Below are positions 27,145-37,163 of a DNA stretch of 64,000 nucleotides, one piece after another. The number at the start of each line of letters is the position of its first letter. Position 1 is the first letter of the stretch. Source of the stretch: Gallibacterium genomosp. 1 (GTDB lineage Bacteria > Pseudomonadota > Gammaproteobacteria > Enterobacterales > Pasteurellaceae); NCBI RefSeq assembly GCF_000771875.1, contig NZ_JPXX01000020.1, positions 1 to 64,000 on the forward strand, written 5' to 3'. Below the pieces are notes generated by a model that worked only from the letters and a program-made list of their open reading frames with translations, was not told the origin of the DNA and made no database searches. A program made the translations under genes and the position numbers.

Positions 27145-30100
27145 TTAACGTTCAAATTGATATAAGAGATCAACAGCTTGAGATGTCCCTGATACGGATT
27201 GTAAATATAATTTCGGTAATAAGCGATAGCGAAGTGTTAATTCAGCTAATGGTTCAAATAATCCTACACCATATTTTACCTGTAAACGAGGTGTCAAATA
27301 ACCACTAACTACAACTTGTGATTGATCTCCTAGACCTTGTGTTTCCAAGTTTAAATTACGGATACCGAATGTCTCGCCGATCTGCCCAACAATTTTTCCG
27401 GTTTTGGATAAACTCATACTGATTAATGCAGCACCTAGCGAAGCTCCTGAGTTCCCACCGTCAGAAGAGAGCGATCTACCTGTGAGTAAATAGGAAAGAG
27501 CATTATCTTGTGACATTGAGGGTTCGGAGAACACTTGAATGGTAGGCGATTCTGCTAAACCAGTAACACGAATGCCTGCAGTAATATTACTATTTTCCAT
27601 TGCGGTTGGGTTACGAATTGCCTCAATATTTAAAGTTGGTTGTGATGGTAATCCAGAGAAGATAATTTCACCTTTACGCACGAGCAAATCTTGTCCATAA
27701 GAAGCAAAACGCCCGTTCAGTAATTTAATTTGACCATAAAGACCGAGCTGGTTGTCTTGTTGACGTAAATTCAGTACACCATCTAAACGGCTTTTTAAGC
27801 CATAAGCTTTTATTAAAACGCGTTCTCCTAAACTGATATTAATATTAGTGGATAAAAATGCATTTGTTTTTTGATTGAAACTATTTAAACGCTGATCCGC
27901 AGAAAGTTTAGGTTTCTGTTCTAAAATCACTTCATCGTTGCTAACTGTAATCGCACTTTCCGGTAATTGTTCAATGTCAATATTAGCTTGAGGTATATCG
28001 ATTTTGCCTTCAATATTCAAGTGTTGTGGTTGCGCGTGCAGATGAATATCGGGAACTACGGTCAATTTTGCGATTTCTGGAATATTGAGTGACAGTCCGT
28101 CGGATTTCGCACTTAAATTAGCTTGCCAGTGATCTAACATTTGCCAACTGCTGTCGCCTTGTAGACGCAACGTGCCTTCTTGCGTGACGATTTCACCATT
28201 CATTGTGGAGCGGTTGCCGTTAAAGTTCAGATTGGCAAAACCATCCTTAATATTAAACGGCAATGCCGGCATTGAACTGGTTAATTGCGTCAATGCTAGT
28301 TTGCCGTGTAATTGTGGTGAGGAAGTTGTTCCTGCCAAATTTAAATCAGCATTAATTTTGCCGTCAAGCTGATCTCCAGAATTTAACAGTTGTTTAATTA
28401 ATGCTAATTGTAACGCCTTAAATTGCACTTTTCCGCCTAATTTTTTACTATCCAAAAGATCGGTTAAAGTGAGTTCAGTTCTGATTTCTCCGTTATTGCG
28501 AATTTTTATATCACTGTTAAGTTTTAAATTGTTATCTTTGAGAATACTTTGTAGCGATATTCTGTCTAAATTCAATTCAAAACGGCGATAATCCAGTTTT
28601 TGCACTAATGATAAATTATTACTGTCTAAATTCAGTTTGGCATCAAATGGTTTATCCTGATACCAATTTACCTCACCATCAAGATTGAAACGAGAATTCA
28701 GTTGCGTGTTGTCGCCAAGAAATGGTTTTAGGAAGCGTAAATCCGCCTGTTGCAATTTAAACGGAATATGACCGCTCACTCCGGCGGTAAAGGTTTGCGG
28801 AAAACAGAGCGGTAAACTGCTGTTATTCCAACAATGTGCGGAAATGGTTGCCTGCTGTTTTTGATTGAGGTAATCAATATTAATGGTTTTATCGGCATTG
28901 AATTGTCCGATGAACGTGTCGATTTTGCCGTTTTTAAGATTGACTTGCCAGCGTTCGGCATTGCGATCAAAACTACCTTGTAAATCAACATTTAACGCAG
29001 CCGGTTTGCCTTGAGAACGCAAATTGAGCTGATGATTTTTTTCATCACCTTGGGCGTTGAGTTGTAATTGTGTGAATTGGGTTGTATCACTCAGTTTAAA
29101 TTGAGCCAATTTTAAGGCAAGATTACCGCGAATATTTTGTTGATCACTTTGTATTTTTCCTTTGATATCTGCATTTTGCAGCAAAAATGTGCCAAATTTG
29201 ATCTTTGCTATGTCAAGATCAATATCTAGCTCCGGTTGATGAATATCACCGTTAATCTGTATTTCACCTTGTGCGGCAAGATCTAAACCTCGATAAAGTC
29301 CGCTAAAATCAGGTGCATTAAGCGTTAAATCAAATTGTGAATCTTGTGCCAATTTGCCTTTTAAAAGCAGATGATTTTGCCCATAATCGAATTGAAATCC
29401 TTTACTAAGAAGCGGAATTTGATTGCTGAGGGCAAGATCGCCTTGAATGTTAATTGGGCGATTATTGGCACTGCCGGTGAGATTGATAACCGGAATATCC
29501 ACTTGCCAGCCTTGAGCATCGACTTTGCCGGAAGAAGCCAATTCGCCGGAGAGGGTTGCCAACCAATCCACACTGTGAAAATAGCGGTAAACATTAAGGT
29601 TTTTTAATTGCAGCCGGCTATCCCAAATGACTTCATTTTGCCAAGAGGTGTAACCTTGCAAATCAACACTGCCACCTAAACCGGACAGATGTGCGGATTG
29701 GATACGAAAATCACCAATCGATCCCTCACCGTTTAATTCCAGATCAACCGTTGGCGAATGCATTCCTTCAACGTTACCTTGTAAATTCGCTTGATAGTGC
29801 AATAGATCACCTACAACATTCAATTTTGTTTTCACTAAACGGATCTGATCGGTTGCTGGATTTTCACTTTTACTTAAGAATAGTGGATATTTTGCCTGTT
29901 GAATCGCTAAATCCAAGTTAAACGGTGTTTTTGCTGCGGTTAATTCAAGCTGTGATGATAGCGTAGCATCCACCACGCCGCTAATGCTGGTGTTAATGTT
30001 GGTTTTAGCGTACAGTTCACCGTTGGCAGTGACAGTTAAATGGCTGTTTGGAAATGTGTGTTGTTCACCTTTTTCATCGAGGATTTTTTGTTGATGAAAT

Positions 30101-31122
30101 TCTCCTTTCAGCGTGAATTGAAGTGGATAATTATCACGCCATTGTAGCTGCCCCTGACCATCAAGATCGACAATAGTGCTGCGTAAATAGAGCTTAGTTA
30201 AATTGAATTGTTGATCATCGCTGTTTGCTTTCAACACTAATTCACTGAGTTTCTGTTCTGATAAATTTTTTTCTTTGGTATTTTGTTGGCGATAAAGCCA
30301 ATTCTGGGCGGAAATGATATCGATTTCAACACTAAAAGGCAGTTTTAGTGTTTGCTTTTTATCCAATAATGGTTGATTTAAAGATTGTTTTAACGCTTGC
30401 CAATCCATTGGTTTTTCAACTTCTTTTTCTTGTGTTGGCTTATCTGTAACATCAAGTTGTTCCAATTTTTGCAAAAGCTGATTTTCCACTGTTTCGATAA
30501 CGCTTAAACCATTGATTCTTGTCGGCAACAGATGAAAATGGTTGTTACGGTTTGCTTGCAAGCCGGTAGAAAAATGATCAAGTGTGATCAAGCGATTATC
30601 GATTTTAAGTGCAAGTTGATTGATCTCAATTTGTGGCAAATTTAATCCAATCGGCATTGCAAAACCACTATTGGATTGATTGTCATTCGGTTCGCTCGGT
30701 GGCAACAATGCCGTATCAATCGTAATTTGTGGCTGTTGTAGGCTGAATTGATTAATGCAAATCGTCATTTGCCATAAACATTGTGGTGTAAGTTGTAACT
30801 GCGTTTTTGGTAGGATAAGTATAATGCCGTCAGTATGATAAGTAAGATTAGATAGTGTTAATCCTTGTTTTAAATTCCCTTTTACTTCAGTAATTTGTAT
30901 TTGTTCTATTTTCTGATCAAGCAGTGTGAGTAGTTTGTGTTGTAAGGTTTCACTGTTTAGAAATGAGATAATTGTAGTAAACAGTAAAATCACAACCGCA
31001 CTTAAGCTAATTGCAAACCATTTGATAATCTTCTTGGATGTTTTTTTCTTTATCGCAATTGAAGCAGTTTGTGCGTTGTCAGTAGCTTGTTCTGTTTCGG
31101 GATTTTTTGGATTATCTGTCAC
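27145..31122 (-). CDS. tamB: Translocation and assembly module inner-membrane subunit TamB
   Basis: AsmA-like giant protein that spans the periplasm and, with TamA, helps insert outer-membrane proteins and/or carries phospholipid. 1325 residues. A short cytosolic N-terminus is followed by one transmembrane helix (about 32-55, KWFAISLSAVVILLFTTIISFL). Long repetitive beta-strand material follows, and the conserved DUF490/TamB domain ends the protein (LGERVLIKAYGLKSRLDGVL, LSYLLTGRSLSSDGG, VVSGYLTPRLQVKYGVGLFEP, terminal YQFER). The start overlaps the tamA stop by 4 bases. Confidence 0.95.
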   Translation of the reverse strand: MTDNPKNPETEQATDNAQTASIAIKKKTSKKIIKWFAISLSAVVILLFTTIISFLNSETLQHKLLTLLDQKIEQIQITEVKGNLKQGLTLSNLTYHTDGIILILPKTQLQLTPQCLWQMTICINQFSLQQPQITIDTALLPPSEPNDNQSNSGFAMPIGLNLPQIEINQLALKIDNRLITLDHFSTGLQANRNNHFHLLPTRINGLSVIETVENQLLQKLEQLDVTDKPTQEKEVEKPMDWQALKQSLNQPLLDKKQTLKLPFSVEIDIISAQNWLYRQQNTKEKNLSEQKLSELVLKANSDDQQFNLTKLYLRSTIVDLDGQGQLQWRDNYPLQFTLKGEFHQQKILDEKGEQHTFPNSHLTVTANGELYAKTNINTSISGVVDATLSSQLELTAAKTPFNLDLAIQQAKYPLFLSKSENPATDQIRLVKTKLNVVGDLLHYQANLQGNVEGMHSPTVDLELNGEGSIGDFRIQSAHLSGLGGSVDLQGYTSWQNEVIWDSRLQLKNLNVYRYFHSVDWLATLSGELASSGKVDAQGWQVDIPVINLTGSANNRPINIQGDLALSNQIPLLSKGFQFDYGQNHLLLKGKLAQDSQFDLTLNAPDFSGLYRGLDLAAQGEIQINGDIHQPELDIDLDIAKIKFGTFLLQNADIKGKIQSDQQNIRGNLALKLAQFKLSDTTQFTQLQLNAQGDEKNHQLNLRSQGKPAALNVDLQGSFDRNAERWQVNLKNGKIDTFIGQFNADKTINIDYLNQKQQATISAHCWNNSSLPLCFPQTFTAGVSGHIPFKLQQADLRFLKPFLGDNTQLNSRFNLDGEVNWYQDKPFDAKLNLDSNNLSLVQKLDYRRFELNLDRISLQSILKDNNLKLNSDIKIRNNGEIRTELTLTDLLDSKKLGGKVQFKALQLALIKQLLNSGDQLDGKINADLNLAGTTSSPQLHGKLALTQLTSSMPALPFNIKDGFANLNFNGNRSTMNGEIVTQEGTLRLQGDSSWQMLDHWQANLSAKSDGLSLNIPEIAKLTVVPDIHLHAQPQHLNIEGKIDIPQANIDIEQLPESAITVSNDEVILEQKPKLSADQRLNSFNQKTNAFLSTNINISLGERVLIKAYGLKSRLDGVLNLRQQDNQLGLYGQIKLLNGRFASYGQDLLVRKGEIIFSGLPSQPTLNIEAIRNPTAMENSNITAGIRVTGLAESPTIQVFSEPSMSQDNALSYLLTGRSLSSDGGNSGASLGAALISMSLSKTGKIVGQIGETFGIRNLNLETQGLGDQSQVVVSGYLTPRLQVKYGVGLFEPLAELTLRYRLLPKLYLQSVSGTSQAVDLLYQFER

Positions 31123-32858
31123 AATTCTGCTCCTATACCAATGTAAAATTGGATATTTTTACTATCGTCTTTATCATTAATTGGGGTAGCAATATCGAAT
31201 TTTACCGCACCGATGGGGGAATTCCAACGCACACCAATGCCTGTTCCTTTACGTAAATCATTGAAAGAAAAGCGATCAGAAGCAAAACCGGTGTCATAAA
31301 AAATAGCTGCCCACCACTTTGGTTTCACCTGATATTGATACTCTAGGCTGGCGGTAAAAAGGCGATTTGCGCCTGTTAATTCACCATTTTTATCTTTCGG
31401 TGAAATTTTATGATAACCATAACCGCGGATACTTCTGTCACCGCCTGCAAAAAAACGTAGTGCCGGTGGAATTTTGTCAAATTGATTGGTTGAGAGATAA
31501 CCAATTTCTGCTCGAGTTAAAAAACGATGATTTTCTGCATAAGTTCGAATCCAAGAAGTGGAGGCAATAGCGGAATAAAAATTGACATCTGAGCCTACTG
31601 CTTTATTCCCCCAATTAAGCGTGATTTTCTGTGCATCTCCCCAATAAGGAAATAATCCCCCACGAACACGGGTACGGTTAAAACCGGCAGTTGGATAAAT
31701 TAATACTGTGCGGTTGGAAACATTCGCTTGGGTAAAGTTATCATAACGAGCTCTTACGCCGAAAGAATTTTGCCAACCTGTCTCTCTGTTCCAATAGCGA
31801 AGAATGGCTAAGGTTAAACCGGAGGTATCAGTGTCGTTTTTCTTTTCTTCTTCATAACCGGCAGAAATTTCATAATAATAGTTAAGCGGTTGTTTTAATA
31901 AGGGAATTTTATAGGTTGCTTCAATGGTTTTTTTAGGATCGGAGATATAGAAATTGGAAGAAAAACTTTGTCCACGACTATTAATCCAAGGTTTGTTCCA
32001 ACCGAACTGTAAACGAGGACCAACATCGGTACTGTAACCGATCCCGATTTCATAACTATTTTTTAGGCGAGGTTGAACTAAAACATCAAGATCGACTTTT
32101 TTATTTTGTTTATCAATATTAGGCTGAACTAAAACAGATTTAAACCAGTTGCTGGCAGAGAGGTCTGTACTTAATTCAGAAAGATCATTGATTAAATAAG
32201 GATCTCCACTTTGAATAGCAAGAATATTATGCAAATAATCGTCTCTAATTTGTGAACCTTGAAAACGAATTTTACTGTAATGGTAGCGTTTACCACTGTC
32301 GAAGGTAAGTTGCCAATAGGCTTCGTGAGCAGAAGGTAGGATCGCTAAACGATGCGTTAAAAATTGGTAATCGAAAAAACCTTTAGCAAGAGCTACTTTT
32401 TCTAATTCCCCTTTATAGTCATCATAAACGCCTTGATTAAGGACGCTACCTAATTTAGGAACTTGTTTTTGTAATGCAAGAAAATTCTCATCCTTTTCCG
32501 CATCCCCCAAAAGTTGCACCTGAATTTCGGCAATTTTAACAGGTTCATTTAACGTAACGTTAGCAATTAGAAGATCCTGTTTAGCATTAGGCTGTGGCAC
32601 AAATTGATAATCAATTTTGCTGTTAAAATAACCAACAGCACGTAGTGCCTCATCAATCGTTTTACTTGCCAAATAATAATAACGATCTGAATTTTCCACC
32701 GGGATAGTTTTTAGTGAAGAGAGATGTACCATCACATTATTATAGGCGGTTTTATTTTTGATACCTTCCACTTTTAAGGTCATCGGCTTATCGGCAAAAG
32801 CAGATAGGGCGGCAAATAAAATTGTAAGAGAGAAAGATATTTTTTGCCATTTCATCAT
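31119..32858 (-). CDS. tamA: Translocation and assembly module outer-membrane subunit TamA
   Basis: Omp85-family barrel of 579 residues. A signal peptide ends near AFADKP (about residue 22), POTRA domains cover roughly 25-265, and a 16-strand barrel follows. The Omp85 lid-lock motif appears as FFAGGDRSIRGYGY and the barrel ends with FYIGIGAEL. AGAGG stands 7 bases before the chosen ATG. A 128-base gap separates it from yibQ, enough for its own promoter. Coupled to tamB by a 4-base overlap. Confidence 0.95.
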   Translation of the reverse strand: MMKWQKISFSLTILFAALSAFADKPMTLKVEGIKNKTAYNNVMVHLSSLKTIPVENSDRYYYLASKTIDEALRAVGYFNSKIDYQFVPQPNAKQDLLIANVTLNEPVKIAEIQVQLLGDAEKDENFLALQKQVPKLGSVLNQGVYDDYKGELEKVALAKGFFDYQFLTHRLAILPSAHEAYWQLTFDSGKRYHYSKIRFQGSQIRDDYLHNILAIQSGDPYLINDLSELSTDLSASNWFKSVLVQPNIDKQNKKVDLDVLVQPRLKNSYEIGIGYSTDVGPRLQFGWNKPWINSRGQSFSSNFYISDPKKTIEATYKIPLLKQPLNYYYEISAGYEEEKKNDTDTSGLTLAILRYWNRETGWQNSFGVRARYDNFTQANVSNRTVLIYPTAGFNRTRVRGGLFPYWGDAQKITLNWGNKAVGSDVNFYSAIASTSWIRTYAENHRFLTRAEIGYLSTNQFDKIPPALRFFAGGDRSIRGYGYHKISPKDKNGELTGANRLFTASLEYQYQVKPKWWAAIFYDTGFASDRFSFNDLRKGTGIGVRWNSPIGAVKFDIATPINDKDDSKNIQFYIGIGAEL

Positions 32859-32986
32859 TACCGAACCTCTGGATTATTGTTCACTATCGAAATTAATTTC
32901 TTACTATTAGTATCATTAAATGAAAATTTAAAAATAGCGTAAACGGTAACAATATATGACTGAATTTTCAAGAATTAAACCTAATT

Positions 32987-33808
32987 TTACTGCGGAATTC
33001 CTCGTAAATTTTCTTGAAAATAGAATGGTGGCTTTGATGTTGGTGCAGGAATATCACTAAACCAGAAATTAAATGGCTGTAGTAATTGGGGAGATTGTTG
33101 CCAAAGTTGGCTGATCTTGATTAATTCAATGTCTGCTGGAAGATGGGATAACTGTTGCTGTAACACGGCAATAGTATTTTTTCTAGGGTGTCCGATAACA
33201 ATAGCGGTTTGATGTTTTCTTGCATATTGAATGGCTCGTTGGAATTGGCGCTGTATATTGTCATATTCATTATTATCATCAAGAAAAATATTACGCTCTA
33301 ACGCACTAACACCATATTGTTTGGCAATTTTGACAGCAACACTATTACCTATGGTTTTACTGTCCAGAAATGATAATCCTCTTTGTGCTAATTGTTGCAT
33401 TAAAATATGCATTAAACCGCTATCGGAAGTGGCGGCACTTCCCATATGATTATTCATTCCGATAGCGTTGGGAATAATATTTTGTGCTAAATCAATACGA
33501 TATGAAACTTGAGATGGTGTTAGCCCAAGCACTAAGCCATTGGCTTCTAGTTTTATATTGCTTTTAGCTTGCATTGGCATATGTATTAAAGTATCACGAC
33601 CTTGCTGATGAGCCTGTTTTGCACGTTGTTGTGCATAAGGTGCGGAAGGGATAATAGCAACATTGACGGCTAAAGGTAGTGCAAAAATAGCATTGTCCTC
33701 GTGCTGACGATAACCAATATCATCGATCACAATAGCTAATTGAGCAGCATTAGGTGACAAACTGAACAGCATTAATAACGCAAGAAGACATTTTATGCAA
33801 TATTTCAC
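32987..33808 (-). CDS. yibQ: Divergent polysaccharide deacetylase family protein YibQ
   Basis: Probable periplasmic protein of about 273 residues with a degenerate NodB-like fold: LAIVIDDIGYRQ near the N-terminus, VAIIPSAPYAQQ, LIHMPMQ, GMNNHMGSAAT and TAIVIGHPRK. I chose GTG 33808, since GGAG stands 6 bases before it and it starts a normal signal peptide (MKYCIKCLLALLMLFSLSPNAAQ); a TTG at 33835 would overlap envC. Activity is unproven in the family. Its steady pairing with envC suggests a role in cell-wall turnover. Confidence 0.85.
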   Translation of the reverse strand: MKYCIKCLLALLMLFSLSPNAAQLAIVIDDIGYRQHEDNAIFALPLAVNVAIIPSAPYAQQRAKQAHQQGRDTLIHMPMQAKSNIKLEANGLVLGLTPSQVSYRIDLAQNIIPNAIGMNNHMGSAATSDSGLMHILMQQLAQRGLSFLDSKTIGNSVAVKIAKQYGVSALERNIFLDDNNEYDNIQRQFQRAIQYARKHQTAIVIGHPRKNTIAVLQQQLSHLPADIELIKISQLWQQSPQLLQPFNFWFSDIPAPTSKPPFYFQENLRGIPQ

Positions 33809-33822
33809 TGTTAACTCCGCTA

Positions 33823-35046
33823 TTACTTTAACCAATGTGATGGATTTACTGGTTCACCCTGACGGCGAATTTCAAAGTAGAGTGCTGCACGACCGTCTTC
33901 ATTTTGCCCAACTTGAGCAATAGTTTCACCGGCACTGACCACATCGCCATTTCGGACTTGCAATGTACTGTTATAACCGTAGATGCTCATATCACCTCGA
34001 CCGTGATCAATCACAATGACCAAACCATAACCTTGAAGACGATTAGCTAAAATCACTTTGCCCGGAGCAATGGCTCTCACATTTGCACCACGATTGGCTT
34101 GAATAACAATGCCTTTCCAGCGGATTTCTCCCATTTGAATTGAGCCGTAGCGGTTACTTACTCGTCCGGAAACCGGCATTATATATTGACGGCGTGCCGC
34201 TCCGAGACCATTTCCTCTCCCAACCAACTGTTGCTCTTTTTCTGTCGGTTTATAAGTTTGATGTTCCTGTTCCGCTTTTTTCTGTTTTTTCTGTAAAGAG
34301 ACCAGTTCCTGTTGTTCTCGTTGTTTAGCAGCTCGTTCCGCCGCAGCGATTTCTTGGCGTAGTCGGTTTTCGTTCTCTTTTAATTGCGTTAATTTATTTT
34401 GATTGGCGGTTAGGCTGCGATTTAATTTGGCTAATGTGGATTGGTGTTCGTTCTTAACTTGCTGTAATGAACGCTGTTGCTGGCGTTGCTTGTTAATTTC
34501 CTGTTGTTGCTGTTGTTGCTGTTCTTTAACTAGCTGTTGTTGCTGCTTTAGCTGTTCTTGAGTCTGTTTAAGATCCTGAATCAGTGCGATTTTTTGTTGA
34601 TTAATGTATTTCACATAGGTATTCATTCGATCACTGTCGCGTGCTTCTTGAGAGAACATTTTCTCAATTTCGTGTTGTTGTAAATTTTTACGGTAAGCAG
34701 AATCAAGCAAATGTGCCAGCTGTTGCTTTTGTTCGCGTTCTTGTTGTTGTAATCGGCGAATTTGTTTTTGCCCGTTTTGAATATTGCGTTGAATTGTTTT
34801 TAGTTCATCTCTACTTTGTTGCAGTTGATCACTAATTTTTTCAATCTTTTGTTGTTGATATTTTAGTTGTGACTGTAACTGGCTTTTTTCTTGCTGTTGC
34901 TGAGCAATCTTTTGTTCTTGTTGTTTTATTTGTTGCTGAATTGATGCAAGATCATTTACTGCATAGCCGATATTGCTGTTCATTAGTAATAATAAACACA
35001 ATATTAGGTGGCATAAAGACTGAACAGTAAAACGGGTATTGAACAT
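33823..35046 (-). CDS. envC: Murein hydrolase activator EnvC
   Basis: Activates amidases AmiA/AmiB at the division septum; periplasmic. 407 residues. A signal peptide ends near GYAVND. A very long glutamine-rich coiled coil (about 30-255) follows, then a C-terminal LytM/M23 domain (about 290-405) with GRVSNRYGSIQMGEIRWKGIVI, VVIDHGRGDMSIYGYNS and ALYFEIRRQGEPVNPSHWL. The usual zinc ligands of LytM are partly replaced, as expected for an activator rather than a hydrolase. Divergent from gpmA, with 168 bases between. Confidence 0.93.
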   Translation of the reverse strand: MFNTRFTVQSLCHLILCLLLLMNSNIGYAVNDLASIQQQIKQQEQKIAQQQQEKSQLQSQLKYQQQKIEKISDQLQQSRDELKTIQRNIQNGQKQIRRLQQQEREQKQQLAHLLDSAYRKNLQQHEIEKMFSQEARDSDRMNTYVKYINQQKIALIQDLKQTQEQLKQQQQLVKEQQQQQQQEINKQRQQQRSLQQVKNEHQSTLAKLNRSLTANQNKLTQLKENENRLRQEIAAAERAAKQREQQELVSLQKKQKKAEQEHQTYKPTEKEQQLVGRGNGLGAARRQYIMPVSGRVSNRYGSIQMGEIRWKGIVIQANRGANVRAIAPGKVILANRLQGYGLVIVIDHGRGDMSIYGYNSTLQVRNGDVVSAGETIAQVGQNEDGRAALYFEIRRQGEPVNPSHWLK

Positions 35047-35214
35047 AATTCAAACAATGATAATGATAAAAAACAGAATAATTTGGTGCTATTTTAGAAT
35101 TTTTTTTGTTAAAGATCAGCAATTCTAATAAAAGCGAAGCCGTTCTATTTTAAAAGTAATCAAATTTTGTTATAAAGAGCGCAGTTTTTTGATCTAATTT
35201 TTAGGAGAATCATT

Positions 35215-35898
35215 ATGCAATTAGTGTTTATTCGTCATGGTTTAAGTGAATGGAATGCATTGAATCTTTTCACCGGCTGGCGTGATGTTAATTTAAGTGA
35301 AAAGGGAGTTGAAGAAGCAAAAGCAGCAGGACGTAAATTAAAAGAAGCTGGTTTTGAATTTGACATCGCATTTACTTCCGTATTAACTCGTGCGATTAAA
35401 ACCTGTAACCTTGTTTTGGAAGAATCTAATCAGTTATGGGTTCCACAAATTAAAACTTGGCGTTTAAATGAACGTCACTATGGTGGTTTACAAGGCTTAA
35501 ATAAGAAAGAAGCTGCGGAAGAGTTTGGTGATGAACAAGTTCACATTTGGCGTCGTTCTTATGATGTATTGCCGCCTGAATTAGCAAAAGATGATCCTAA
35601 TTCAGCACATAATGACCGCCGTTATAAACATTTGCCGGCGGATGTAGTGCCTGATTGTGAAAATTTAAAAGTAACTTTAGATCGTGTGTTACCTTTCTGG
35701 GAAGATCAAATTGCACCAGCATTATTATCCGGTAAGAAAGTATTGGTTGCGGCTCACGGTAACTCACTTCGCGCTTTGGCGAAACACATAGAAGGTATTT
35801 CTGATGAAGGCATTATGGATTTAGAGATCCCAACTGGACAGCCTTTAGTTTATGAATTAAGTGATGATTTGAAAGTAATTAAAAAATATTATCTTTAA
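35215..35898 (+). CDS. gpmA: 2,3-bisphosphoglycerate-dependent phosphoglycerate mutase
   Basis: Glycolytic interconversion of 3- and 2-phosphoglycerate. 227 residues, the shorter form usual in this family of bacteria. The phosphohistidine motif [10 protein letters not shown] is at the N-terminus; [16 protein letters not shown] and the second His in [10 protein letters not shown] are present. AGGAG precedes ATG 35215. In E. coli the equivalent place beside envC is occupied by the unrelated gpmM/gpmI. A terminator follows. Confidence 0.96.
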   Translation: MQLVFIRHGLSEWNALNLFTGWRDVNLSEKGVEEAKAAGRKLKEAGFEFDIAFTSVLTRAIKTCNLVLEESNQLWVPQIKTWRLNERHYGGLQGLNKKEAAEEFGDEQVHIWRRSYDVLPPELAKDDPNSAHNDRRYKHLPADVVPDCENLKVTLDRVLPFWEDQIAPALLSGKKVLVAAHGNSLRALAKHIEGISDEGIMDLEIPTGQPLVYELSDDLKVIKKYYL

Positions 35899-35918
35899 TG
35901 CTTAATTAAAAGAAATAG

Positions 35919-35957
35919 GCACTTTTCTGCATAATGTAGAGAAGTGCTTTATTTTTG
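35919..35957 (+). terminator. Terminator of gpmA
   Basis: GCACTTTTCT pairs with AGAGAAGTGC (one G-T pair) across a 9-base loop, followed by TTTATTTTTG. Confidence 0.8.
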
Positions 35958-36062
35958 TTGAGATTTTTTCCGGAAAAATGATGTTTCGATTGTTTAATTC
36001 TATAGAGTAAGGTTATACTTATTCAACTTTTTAACCATTAATAAGATAAGAGATCAAAATAA

Positions 36063-36506
36063 ATGGAAGAATTTATGCCAAAGGCAATAGCGTTTGCCTC
36101 TCAACATACGGTGATGGTTATTGCGTGGATTGTCGTATTTATCGGGACAATTTATGTTTTTGTAAAAAGTGCCGTTTCTGGTGCAAAAGAGATTGAGCAA
36201 GCGACTTTGTCACAATTAGTTAATAAACAGAATGCCGTTATTATTGATTTACGTAGTATTGAAGAGTTTTTGCGTGGTCATATCGCAGGCAGTCAAAATG
36301 TGTTACCAAGCGATATTAAACAGCATAATCTTGGTAAATTGGAGCAGTACAAAGAGCAACCGGTCATTGTTGTTTGTGCTTCAGGAATGACTTCACGCGG
36401 TTCAGCAGAGCAGTTGTATAAACAAGGTTTTAAGCAGGTTTATTCATTAAAAGAGGGAATCCAAGGTTGGCGAGCAGCGAATTTACCTCTTGTTAAAAAA
36501 AGTTAA
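36063..36506 (+). CDS. yibN: Membrane-anchored rhodanese-like protein YibN
   Basis: 147 residues: one N-terminal transmembrane helix (about 17-36, VMVIAWIVVFIGTIYVFVK), then a single rhodanese domain facing the cytosol with DLRSIEEFLRGHIAGSQNVLPSDI and the active loop CASGMTS containing a Cys. The start matches E. coli YibN, which also begins a few residues before a second Met. It is the first gene of yibN-secB-gpsA-cysE; the glutaredoxin gene grxC found between yibN and secB in E. coli is missing. Confidence 0.9.
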   Translation: MEEFMPKAIAFASQHTVMVIAWIVVFIGTIYVFVKSAVSGAKEIEQATLSQLVNKQNAVIIDLRSIEEFLRGHIAGSQNVLPSDIKQHNLGKLEQYKEQPVIVVCASGMTSRGSAEQLYKQGFKQVYSLKEGIQGWRAANLPLVKKS

Positions 36507-36529
36507 TTAGATAAAAAAGGAAATTAGTG

Positions 36530-37048
36530 ATGGCAGAAGAAAATAAAACAGCAGAACAAGGTTCAGAACAACAAGCTCAACCAATGTTGCAGATTCAACG
36601 CATTTATGTAAAAGATGTCTCATTTGAAGCACCGAATTTACCTCATTTATTCCAACAGGAATGGAAACCGGTCTTAAAATTTGATTTGGATACAGAAACA
36701 AATGTATTAGCAGAAAATCTTTATGAAGTGGTACTTAATGTTTCTATTGAAACCAAACTGGAAGGTACTGATACTGTTGCTTTTATTTGTGAAGCAAAAC
36801 AGGCTGGTATTTTCGCCATCAGCGGTTTAGAAGAGATGCAGTTAGCTCACGCATTAACTTCACAATGTCCGAATATGTTGTTTCCATATGTTCGAGAATT
36901 AGTTTCAAATTTAGTTAATCGAGGCACATTCCCTGCATTAAATTTGGCACCGGTTAATTTTGATGCTTTATTTGTTGAATATTTGCAACGTCAACAAGCA
37001 GCGCAGGCGGAGACTGCTCAAGAACAAAAAACGGAAACTGTAAATTAA
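36530..37048 (+). CDS. secB: Protein-export chaperone SecB
   Basis: Tetrameric cytosolic chaperone that keeps preproteins unfolded and delivers them to SecA. 172 residues from ATG 36530 (AAAGGAAA just upstream; a GTG sits one codon earlier). Conserved stretches are [45 protein letters not shown] and [36 protein letters not shown]. Upstream of gpsA as in enteric bacteria, with a terminator between. Confidence 0.97.
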   Translation: MAEENKTAEQGSEQQAQPMLQIQRIYVKDVSFEAPNLPHLFQQEWKPVLKFDLDTETNVLAENLYEVVLNVSIETKLEGTDTVAFICEAKQAGIFAISGLEEMQLAHALTSQCPNMLFPYVRELVSNLVNRGTFPALNLAPVNFDALFVEYLQRQQAAQAETAQEQKTETVN

Positions 37049-37054
37049 TTCCTG

Positions 37055-37082
37055 AAAAGCGTCTCTTCGGAGATGCTTTTTC
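37055..37082 (+). terminator. Terminator of secB
   Basis: AAAAGCGTCTC pairs with GAGATGCTTTT (one G-T) around a TTCG tetraloop, with T-rich sequence after. Confidence 0.88.
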
Positions 37083-37102
37083 ACCTCTTTTCTAAAATCT
37101 TA

Positions 37103-37130
37103 TTGAAATCCTCTCTCTTTCGTCTATCCT
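37103..37130 (+). promoter_or_regulatory. Probable sigma-70 promoter of gpsA-cysE
   Basis: TTGAAA (37103-37108) and TATCCT (37125-37130) are 16 bases apart, between the secB terminator and the gpsA start. Confidence 0.5.
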
Positions 37131-37163
37131 TTGTTTAACACTAATCAAATAAAAGCGATAGTT

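Noticed and set aside
34480-34560. CTG/TTG-type tandem repeats in envC as a phase-variation tract
   Set aside because: The units are irregular and encode the Gln-rich coiled coil normal for EnvC; no uninterrupted repeat long enough to slip out of frame.
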